Assembly: GCF_018143015.1 (NCBI RefSeq)
Contig: NC_054758.1
Coordinates: 5,939,001 to 6,003,000 of the forward strand
Origin: Lytechinus variegatus
Lineage: Eukaryota; Echinodermata; Echinoidea; Temnopleuroida; Toxopneustidae
Direction of reading: 5' to 3'
DNA length: 64,000 bases
A program made the translations under genes and the position numbers. Every line of letters starts with the position of its first letter. Position 1 is the stretch's first letter. A model generated the notes under the pieces. It did no database searches, was not told the origin of the DNA, and saw only the letters and a program-made list of their open reading frames with translations. This document shows, piece after piece, positions 12,701-24,700 of the stretch.

Positions 12701-15700
12701 TATGTAAGGCACGCATATGTTATATCTTACTTTGAAATCTGCCTATCATAATGAAAGAAATGAAAGGTCATTTGACCAAAATTTTCCATGATGTAACTAC
12801 GAACTGGTCTATAACCACAGGAGGAATACACTTGTGGGTAGTAGCCCAGTTTGTACTCTCCAATGAGGCTGCCATGTGGTTCAAACACAAACCCAAATTT
12901 ATGCTGTCATTAATCATTATGCCCTACTCAACATCCGCTACATCACTGATTTATGCTTCATTTGTCATTCTTTTGAAGATCAAGAAGGCTTCATAAATTT
13001 CAGGCTTACTCTGTAAACTGATCAGATAGGATTGAAAACAGCAAAAATTTATGGACAGTCCTTCCCCTTCGACCTTATGACAATGTATTCCATTTTCATA
13101 CAACATAAAACTACAGTATGTCCCACAGAAAAGAAAACCTGTTTTAATACAATCATCAAATATACATATATACAAAATTTCATACCATAAATAGTGAAGT
13201 GTCAACTCTTTTCTTTGATTTGAGACCAAATATCTAGCGAATTGCTTGCGCATGGCAGATCACAGATACTAAGGCCTTTCACTAATAATTTGCACAGATA
13301 ACTCCGCTGTAAATCTCTGCTCACCACTCAGCGATTTAGTGTAAGAAGAAACTTTCAATGAGTTCCTTTTTTCAGAGGGGGGGGGGGGGGCAGGGAGTGG
13401 TCAATCACCCTTTGCCCAGATTCTCGTGCAATATTTTTGTTTTCACTTCCAGGGGACATATGGCTTTGCCTCCTCACCTTGTTCTTGATTTTCCTGCGGA
13501 CTTTCTTGAGGGATTTCTCTTCAGCCTTGGTGAGGGGTAGTTTGGTCGGGATTGGGTAGCCTTCCTGTCTCAGGGTTCTCTTCTCTTCCTCCGTCAGGTG
13601 TAAGGGTCCAGTTTGGGGCAGTTTCTAAAAGAAAATATTACAAAGTTTGTGGGGATTGTTATGTATTTTCTGTAGATCTGGCTATTTGTTGTCAATTGGA
13701 TGTTCATCTTTTTTTAGATTGAGTGCCCTTCAATGGCTATTTATTTTTTAGATTGGTAGATTTTTATTGCTGGAGTTTTAATAGTGGGGCATTTTATCAT
13801 CATCACAACTTGCATTATTCTTTAAAATACCACTAGTGTCATGAAGAAGCAATCACCATTAGCATCACCATCATTATTGTCATCACAACTATCATTATCA
13901 TAACCATCTTTATCAACATCACCATCATCATCATCACCATCATCACATCACCATCATCACCATCACAATCATCACCATCACAATCATCATCACCACCATC
14001 ATCACCATCATCATCAACACCATCATCATCATAATCCTCATCATCGACATATTTACCTGGATGTTGGTGAAGAGCTGAGGAGAGACGGTTCGGCAGATTG
14101 ATCTCTTGGCAGGTTGGATGGGTAAGGCACGGGGTGACGAGGGCGTGGACCTCTGTGGGCTCTCGCTCCCGTCGCTGTCGCTGGCAGTACTACCTGGTGG
14201 TGTTGGTGGCATCGGATGATTGGTATCCAGTCCTGGTGATAAAAAAAAAAAAAACAGTATTATTTTGAGGTCTTGGAAATGTCACGCATTAGCTTTGTGT
14301 GTGTGACTGTGACCTCTGGTATGGTCCAGTGTAACAACTGGTAGAGTACAAGCAACCATGCACATCGATTAAAACTCCCATAAGTTGAAACTATGCTGAA
14401 GTTAAAGTTATTTACAAGATACCAGTCTCCAACCATCAATTAATTTGTTTTGTTGTGCAAGTTAAATTTTGTTAAAAGCTGTTTATTAAAAAATAACCAT
14501 GCCCTGATCTTCCAAACATTCGCCCTCCCCCTCTCAACCTTCCTCCATTCCTTCTCTCCGTCACTCTCCCCTCTCCATCCTGCCTCCGTCCTTTCGACCA
14601 CACCCCTCTCCCCCTCCCTTCTCATATTCCTCTTGTCAATGTTTCATGATACATACCATTATCCACATTCATCATCGTCACCAATTCCAGCTTGATCTTT
14701 GAGCCTTCCTGCTTCTGCTGCAAGGTGGCGAGGGTCGGTTTCAGTTCTCCGTTCCTGGTCAGTGATGTCCGATTGGCAGTGGTCAAGATGGATTTGGCGC
14801 CGGTCAGCTTGTCCATGAGTAGATAGCCGGTGGTCAAGCCGGCGGGCGTGGTGGTGGTGGTGTGCTGGTCTGACGAGAGTAGGGAGATTTGCTGGTGGTC
14901 CTCGGTCTCAGGGGAAACGGGAAGCATGTCATCCAGGCCTTCGGGATCGTAGTTGCTGTCCAAATCATCTGATAGATTCATAGAGGAAGACAATAAATAT
15001 ACATGTACATTGAAATATTGGAAAAAATCTTTAAAAAAGGGACATGGGTCTAATATCCTCAAGCAAAGGTTAATATAGTTTTGCCTTTAATAGTAACCTG
15101 AACTATGTTGAGCCCTTTCTGGATCCCTCAAAAGGTCTGATCAGGAAGAATTATAGAATCATCACTTTTTTAGCATTTTTTAAAAATTTTCATCAAAATC
15201 TTTTATCTGTGATTGATGCTGATCAATTTTTCACAAAGCATTGCTTTTATGTTTGCACTGTTCAACTTTAAGACTGGTAAAAAAATTCATTAAAATGTAA
15301 TCAAAGCTTGAACTACTACTTTGAAAATCATGAAGTGACAATTAAATAAACCCTTATAAATCAAATCTCTTCCTACCTTCTTGCTTAATCTCCTTCATCA
15401 TGGGCGAATTGGGTTCACTCATCATGGAGTAGCTGTGCTCGTCGGTGATGTGGGGCGGCGACGGATCGATGGATTCTCCCGATACCATCTTGTCGGAGGA
15501 GAGCAGCGGGTCATCGTCAAACAGGTAATCGTACTCATAGTAGCTGGAGGAAGACAAGCCATCAAGGTGGTCGGTCATCGGCTGCAGGTCAAAGGTCAAG
15601 AAGAGATTTTACGATTAGATTTTCAACAGCAAGGAATAAAATGGTAAAAAAATTCTTGTCATTATGTTATGATGTTTTCAAATCATAATGTTGAGTAGCA

Positions 15701-18700
15701 ATACTTATTACTAGTACATGTATGCCATCAAGGTGGTCGGTCATCGGCTGGAGGTTAAAGGTCAAGAGATATTACAGTTAGATTTTCAACAGCAAGGAAT
15801 ACGATGGTAAAAAAAAATGGATCTTGTCATTGTGTTATGATGTTGTCGTATCATAATGTTGAGTAGCAATACTTATTACTAGGATAGCTGGGTTACTGGA
15901 TAGCAGATTTAACTGCCAACATTAAACACAAATAAATATTTTGAAAATTATAAATACATTACTCTCATCATAAAACTCATTAAAGAGAATACAACAACTT
16001 GCTTTTATTCCTACAATGTCCTTTCAGCAGACAGTGGGTGATTTCAAGTCCGATGTTGGCCTTGGTGTTGGTGTTGAAATTTGGATTGCTTGCCCCAGCT
16101 CCAAAACTTATCCCGAGTTTGTGAAACTGATCTAGATCACATTACTGACATCTCGACAACTAGTGAGTGACTTATAGGGACCATCTTCATTTTATGTTTG
16201 GTGTTATAATTGTGTAAATATTGACCTAACACCAACACCATAAGATCAACACTGAACTTGAAATCACCCACTGTCTCTCGATCCTTGTGTCTTGATTCAT
16301 CCAACAAAAACCCCACTCAAACATTTTCATCAGAGCAAATATTTTAAGGCATTCCAAATCATCCTCACACTCTAAACCATGTCTTTTCATTCACCTTCAT
16401 TCATGCGAACACTGCATCATGTAATCTAACAAATCAGGTCAATTTGCGATCATATGATCACAAGAAATGTCCTTCCGTTATCATTCATGAAGACATGACC
16501 TTCAATGATCTGTGTGACTTTCAGAGCTCAGTGATACTAAGCATACTACTACATTTATGTGTGTAAAGATTATGATACGTTGGCGATCACAATATAGAAT
16601 ATAGAAAACATTATAGAAAACACATTATAGAAAACACAGTCCTAACTTCATTTTATTCAGTATCAATGCATTGAACTTAAGAACAATATTCAATGATGGC
16701 GTGGAAGTGTTTTTGTTTTCCAACAATTTCTTTTTAAATTTACCCTAAAAATATACATCTGTACTAAGATGCCAATATTTGCACAATACATATCCTGTTA
16801 TGGTATTTTCATGTCTTCATTTATGACCTCATAGTATACAGGATATTCAGGTTGAAATGAAAAGGCGGAGGGTAATAAATTGTGATAATAAGTACAAGCA
16901 CAAGTTCAAATACCACTTATCAGAACATGGCAATAGCATTTATCACTTTGCAGAAAGGTTGTGACCGTGTTGTTAAACTATGCTTCCCCCCACCTAAAAT
17001 AGTCAAAGTACAATGTCAGATCCCAAGTTCAAATCCAAAACAATTATGACAAAAGAAAATTATCAATGATCGCATCAGATACTGTCAACAAGACCATGGT
17101 CTTTACTCTTTAAAACCCAATAGTAACTGATACAGCTTAGTTCTATTATATTAATCTCACAATGAAATGTTACAAATTATACACTGCCAATGGAATGCTT
17201 TTTTGTATGTTCTGTGTGATAAGAGATAGGCAGTGGAACGGAGTACATTGTTGTGATCAAAGGTCAGATCCTTGATCATTCAAAATAATTCAAAGAATTA
17301 GGACCAAGTTTCAAACAAGAGAGAATGGGTGGTTTGATGATAATTAGACCAGGGAATAGTCTAACTATTCACTGATAAATCTAGGTTACAGTACACCCCA
17401 ACAATATAGACCTACATGTAACTTGTAAAGAATGCTCGTGTTAATTTTACTTTTTCAATTTTCAGGACAACCAAAATCCAAGGACATTCATTATAAAACT
17501 AACGCAGTTCTCATATAGTGCATACCGCATATACCACATTATGATATAACGTCCCTATGAGCTTACATGTACAAAGGACTTGGATAATATCATATTTTCA
17601 TATCATACATGTTTTTTTTCTTCCAATTTTTATGTCCAAAATACATTTTGAACTAGGATTAAATTGATTCATAAAATGCAGGAAATGTGACAGCTACATA
17701 AATGTCAATGCTAATATTTTCACCATGTTTGCAGTGGTTCAAAATCTATATCCTGTCTGAAACTAAATAAAGTCCAAATCCAATCACCTGTTATAATTCA
17801 AGGATCATTCAATGTAGCAAAGCATATGGCAAGGAAAGGTGATCATGATGTATTGATCATGGTATATAGTAAACTATAAACCTCTTTGAAGGGCATAGTA
17901 ATATTTTTTTTATTATAGTATCATTCATTGCATGGGCAAGAGAGGGGGGGGGGGTTGAGGATCATGCTGGAAAAGGGTTTGAGGAGTGGAAGGAATGAGA
18001 ATACACAATTGATAGGTGGTGGGGGGGGGGGAGGTGTGGAAGAAAGAGGGGATAGCGATTGGAGAAAGTGGTCTGCATGCACAGGATAGAACCCTGATCG
18101 AAACTTTGATCCACAAGTGGGTCTACACACAAGACTAGCACATATAGAACTTGCTGTTTCTATTCCTGAGCGAGAGGGCCTTCAGTACACAAATCACTGT
18201 AGGCTGAATATTCAGACCTCTTATTAACTTGAGTGAAAGGTTTGCACAGCAGACTGTGGGGAAAGGGAAAAGAGGGGTGAGGGGGAGGAGGGAAAACTGG
18301 GTAAGGAAGGGGAGACGTGGGGACGAAGGTGATCACCACTGTGGTGACCTACTGGGGCCCGTTGCATATCAAAAAATTTTGCCATGAAAAACTCCGGCAA
18401 ATTTTTTGCCAGTTTTTTAAGGTGTAATTTTCAATGGCATAATTTTGTTTGCCAGTGTTTTTTCATGGCAAAGGTTTTATGCAGTGGGCCCCTGGAGCAA
18501 CCAAGCCTTTCGGAGGTTGTTTATTTAAACAACTGCATGGAATCTAGACATAAGAGAAAGGGAAATGAGATAAAAATAGAGGTAAGAAGTTAATGTAAGG
18601 GGGGGGGAATGGGTGGTATTTGCAGGAAACATAAAACTAAATACTACCAATTAATTATCACACTCTAAAAAAAGGAGTATAAGGAAATAACATTGATGAC

Positions 18701-21700
18701 TTTCAGGAAGCAAAACTATGAAATGCAGCAGATTCTACCAACTTGAAAATAAACTGTTTTATTTTTATCCATGATGTTTTGCATTGTGGACCAAAGTACT
18801 GTAGCTTACAAACATGAATTAAATGGGGAAAACATGGAATAGCTGATATATTTGAGAAAGTAAATCAATCATTCCAAACACATTGTTTATAAAAGAACAA
18901 AAACTGAATATAATCAATAGACATAGAACGCCCCTCGAACATCAGTGCCATCATTGTATTGTATTGTAATGAGAAAATCAACACATGAGAAGGTCTGTGT
19001 AAAAATAACTCAATTGTCTACAAATAGGCAAGCCAATAGCACATGTCGTTGGTGCAGTGTAATCTGATTGTACAGCAGCATGTTTTGGAGAGAATTGAAT
19101 TTCTATGAAAAACATTTTGTCACCAAACATGTACATATAACTGTAATCTGAAAGTCCGGCAAAAGGCAAAGAGAAAATATCCAAACCCACTTTTTAGGAA
19201 AGGGGACAATGCTAACTAGGCCCCCCAATAAATTTGGGTTGTTCATTAGTTCTTTATGTGAGAAATATCCTTCGAAATATCATCAAAGGGCAGTGGATTC
19301 CACCCACTAAGGACGGCAGATCATCGAAACACTCTGACATTTTAGATTGAAGCAGGATTTTACAGACTAATCCACATTGACACATCAAGCAAAACAAGGA
19401 GACAAGTTGATCTTTGCCCATGCAACTCTCGCTCCCATGATATAGATGCATCCATGCACCCCCCAAATGGCACAGGAAGCGTCTAATTCTGTACCGTAGA
19501 CATCGTCTAACCAATCCCTTTGTGACATCACAGGAAATTATTGACGGTGCTCCCTCGCTTGCCCTCGCTCGGTATAGCCCACTCCCAAAGTCAACTCGAT
19601 TCAAATGAGCTGGATCTAGTCTGTGTATGTCGCTGTACACTTTAGTGCTAATCACCAAGCATGCAAAAATTGGCCCTTTAGTACATTATGTGTAGTTTAA
19701 TTTACAATTTCAATGTTTATTTGTTGAATAAACCATTTACTTGTTTGTTATCCATGAGTAAAGATGCAATTATGCATTACCCACTTGTACGTAAATCAAT
19801 ACTTAGTGTTATCCATTTACAAATCCCAAACACCGAAAACAAACTGGTATCAAATAAATAAAACATAAAATGAAGTGTATTCAAATTGCTATTCTTTCAT
19901 TGAAAACAGGATGCAACGTCCAAAGTTAGATTCACAACATATCCTGTGTATTCATTACAGAACAGTATTTCACTTTAGGTACATGTTTATGTTTAGCAGT
20001 ACTTGGAATAATTTTTCTTCATGAGAAACACATGCAGTGAAAAAAAAATCACTGCTTAAAAATGCAGGAAAATGTTGAGCTATTTATTCAAAACTTCTCA
20101 CACATCAAGGGCAAATTTATCTAAAATATCAATTATCATTTTTGTTTTTGAAATTATGGATGAAGGAGAATGAAGGTGTTCTAAAGGACCCAGTAAAACA
20201 ATGAAAAGCTGAATTACCGATGCTATCCTGGACAAAAATAAAAAAAATGACACTATGAATTGGTTTGTTCAAGGTTCTCATCAATTATTGCTTTAATTAC
20301 CTGTATAGATCAACAACCCCCCTAAAAACACCAAAAAATTAGTAGAGGAATCACGTTCATAAAGTAAAAATATGTATAATGCAAGACTTTGATGATGGAC
20401 TTTGTTACTATTATTTTTTTTTTCAAAGTCAACCTTTGTAGATAATAAAAGATAACCTTTCAATTTGATGAACAAAATATAATTGTTTTTCGACAGAGCT
20501 CTTGAACTGAAGCACTTTAGATCTCAAGAACAATGAGGAAGGAAACAATTGTAAATGATTTAATCAATAAATTTTATGTATTATTTTGATAAGATGGCAA
20601 AGAGGCAGATTAAATGAATGGATCCTTGAATATTTTTTTAAGGGCAGAGAGTTTAATCATTTAAAGGTAAATGCTAGTTTTGGTAACGATATCAAAATTT
20701 GGCTCGCCCTTTTTTTCAAAATTTATTTCTTCCCTGAGTGTTGTTATGATTGACTAATATTTCAACCCTTAAACTTTCCAATATTTTAGTAGTTGCATGG
20801 AGATACTTGACATACATGTAGCCATACTCTATGGCTACTCTATGAGGTGTCTTTTCCAACTCATCAAGTACAGGGTATGGTTTGCCAAAAGAAGAAAGGA
20901 AATTTGAACAAATTATAACTGTGGATCAAAATTTTGGTATGATGTGGACAAAATGAGTTTCGCCATAGACCAACTCCCAGAGAAAAAAACATGAAATTCA
21001 CTTAAAGAGAAATTCCAGTAGTTGCAGTAAACACTGATTTCATGAGAAAGTCTGTAAAACAAGGCTTAATTGTCAGTATATCATCGAGGATCTAGATCTG
21101 GTACTGTTACATTAACTGAACTTTGTGAAATCTTGAAATCTACGCTGAAAAATGTTCACACGCCGAAGATCCCCAACACAGATAAGCGCACGTGGGACAA
21201 TGTATAATTATTGCTTAGGGCGTCGGGCCCGACGCCCTACCCGATTCCTGTGCTTATTTGCTGATTTTCTCAGCAATTACACAATTTCTTCCAGAATTCT
21301 TTGGCACATGCGTTTTATTTATACAAACAGACACTTGGTGGTCATTTCATTGGATTCTGTACGAACTCATTCCACTCGTTTCCTGCTCAATAAAAATTAT
21401 GATGCGATGAATTTTGCAAATCGTGATTCGCTCTGAAAAGTCTCAGAATTGCTGCTGCGAAATAACAACTGTGATTGAAAAAAAATTAAGATAAGGTACA
21501 GTAGATCAGTTGCAATCGCCGTTTCTGAACAATATTGAAAAGATGATCAGTTATCAGTAAGGAAAAGCATGAAATACACAAATGATACTGCCACAGTAAA
21601 TTCATTTTGATAAATACGTTTAAAACATAATTATTTGAAATCATAAAATTAATTAATCATCAAAGATCCACAAAGAAAATCAAAACTGAAACAATATTAT

Positions 21701-24700
21701 TTTCGCCAATATTTTTGTCAACATCTAACCGGATACCGTGAATAATCAACAAGCTAAAACAACCATGGCAAGACTCCCAGATGATACCATATTGCACATC
21801 AATGTATATGACATATTGATTGCATTTTGCAATTCATCATTGTCAAATAATCAATCAACTTGAAAAACACTTTCAGAGATGAACAAGTTGCACATTAACT
21901 GTTAAAAGTTGTAATCAATCCATCATTTTGAAAGGCACTTTACAAAGAAAACAAAAATTGTGAAAACGGCTATTTCCTCTATTTCTACTCACTTATGGAA
22001 GCTGGTATGTAGTTTTAATGCCGGTTGGTGTTTCATAAAGCTGTTCGTAAGTTTCAAGCGACTTTAAGAACGACTGGTGATCTTATCTTGTGGTAATTAT
22101 GGTACACACCAAAATATTAATTGGAGATGGCTTAGTGCGTAAGAAACATTCACCGGTCATTGTTCAAGTCACTCTTAACTTTCGAACAGCTTTATGAAAC
22201 AACCACCAGGTCAAAATACAGATTCTCTTTTATTACTTATACATAAAGGCTTTTTCAGATAATGCAGTCAGAGGGTCATGGATCCCGGGGTAGAGATCCA
22301 AGAACATTTCACGATTTTGTGGATAATTATCTCCTTGTTTATCAATTTCCTAATCAGATATATGTTTTATATTCATTCATACTCCTCGCTCAGGAAATCT
22401 GTTGATACAAAATGCAGTAATCGGGTGACAGAACCATATGGTCATGTTCCCAGCAGAAGTTCAACAACAAATTAATAAATCTCAATTCTAGTCTTGGTTC
22501 AACTATGGCCGTGTTTATGCTTCCACTTTTCAGGCCAGAATCAGCGTTTCCAAACGTGATTAGTCCAAAACACGGTTGCGTCCATGCTTACTTTCATTTA
22601 AACGCTGTTTCAAAACGCTGATCGTAAACTCACAAAAAGGTGCGTTTGTAAACGTCGTTTGACCAGAATCAGGCTTTCTGGGGAAGTATAAACAGAACCA
22701 CGATCGTAAACGTGTTTAAATGACGTCATTTGGTACATGCTTCCGGTGAGATGAAAATCCGCGGGCAAATACAGTCGTATTGCTCCATGTTATCTCCACG
22801 TAATAACAACAATCGGAAAAAAAACTTTCAAAAAAAGGCGCGCCCAATTTGACCTCGCTTTACAATGCGAAGCCAGCTGGAGATCATGATTTGCTCTGAA
22901 AAGTTAAGCATAAACAGCACTCCCAGAACCACGTTTACGATCGGTGTTTTGAATCAACGTTTGAAATTGCTGATTCTGTCCTCGCAATGGAAGCATAAAA
23001 CACACCCTATTTCTGGTGTTTGCAGGGAAGGCTCGCTGGCCCTAGTCGAAAGCGTGACAAAAGTTGCTCATGTCAAAAGGAACACACGCAAATATATAAA
23101 TTACACCTATTTCAAAAAAAAAATACACATATTTTCATAGCAAATCATGTAGTATGTACATATAGGCCTACACAAAGTACATTAGAAAGCTCAATGGGCA
23201 AGACAGAAAATTGATACTAATATATTCATTTTTTTAAAATCAAGCTTGATCTTCCAAATATGGATGTAAGCTTTAAGAAACCGAGGAGGTGCGAGGAGGC
23301 ATTTCAAAATACATGTGTCAATTGAGACCACTGAAGATGATGTAATACTAATAACAATTCAACAAAGGCAGGCCGACAGTAGCAATATGCTGGTACGCAT
23401 TTTGTGCATACATGATAAAAGAGGTCAGTTTTTACAAGGTTTTGATTCCCATGAACCAAATTGCAGTGCATATACTGGTATTGTAAATTTCATCCCTTTT
23501 ACAACCTCTGCTTGTGGCCTTGAACAAACATTATTCAGACATGGTTTTTTTTTGTCTGGGACATAACATTAAACTGACAGGAAGTAGTATTACTGCAGGA
23601 ATTTCTTTTAAAATGTCAAGTCCTCATTTCTTGTATTAGAAAACATGATTATTATCCTCTAACATTTCTTGTTATGTAATGTACATGTAGTACTGATGTA
23701 ACGTTCAAATGTATCACTTATTCAACAGTGATGATTCAATTTTAACATAATGTACATGTACGTGATAAATATGAAATAAACTTTGTTTCTTCTGATGGGG
23801 TGACAACATTAAAAAAATCTGAGTGATTGTTTCTCCTTTTTGATATGTCAAGCCACTTCTCAAACGTGGAATGAGCTGAAAATTTCAGGATGTAATTCAT
23901 GCCTGTAGCTGTCTGATATCCAAACACGACATCATTAAGATAAGTGTTCCAATGGTCATTCAATTTAAACAATTAGTTTAAAAAAAAAAACAATACGGAG
24001 AGGGTAGTCTGCAGGCACAGACCCTGATTGAAACTCTGTTCGACAAGTGGGTCTCCACGCAAAGACTAGCACGTGCAAAACTTGCTGTTTTGGTACACGA
24101 GATAATACAGGCTGCATATATTCAGACCCTGTTACATGTAAGTGAAGGATTTGCACAGCAGACTAGAAAGAATTTATTAGATCCTATTAAAGAAAGATTC
24201 CGATTTCTCACAAAAACATTGAAAAAAAATTCAATGACCACTATACACACTTTGTAAGATTGGAGAATTACATATTCAAGTATAATCCAGATTATTGAGA
24301 GGAATACCATAACAGGTACATGTAGCAACTGTATGGCAATAGTTACCAAGGAGAGGTGATATCTCCTTGGTACTACAGGCTTTTCGACCAGCTTAATAGG
24401 CCTAAACTTCTATGTAAACAGTGCATTGAGTGTTTATAGCCCAATCGGCACCTGTTAGTAATTAATAGCATATTCATGACAATATGATCACAAGCTGTGC
24501 CTTGGCATTGGGGGTTGGTTTTGATGAATTGTTGATTTAGGGTTGTACTTCTGTTTTGGGATGAGGATCCTGTTCACACTGAGAGTGAAATGCGGCAATT
24601 AATGTAGTTCGAAATCAATGGTTAAATAGGGTTTGCACTAGATGTACATGTACAGTGTGGGGCCTATAGTTTATCATGGATCAGGACCCTGTTCCCACTG

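Noticed and set aside
12488..13253. Cluster of 80-100-residue frames in CREB3L intron 5
   Set aside because: They occur on both strands in intron sequence with no conserved motif; the gene model is complete without them.
13943..14050. Methionine-rich extension of the exon 4 frame
   Set aside because: It lies past a perfect GTAAAT donor and is a direct reading of the CAT microsatellite.
19254..19658. 134-residue minus-strand open frame
   Set aside because: No recognisable domain, no supporting splice sites, no codon pattern, and the sequence looks repeat-derived.
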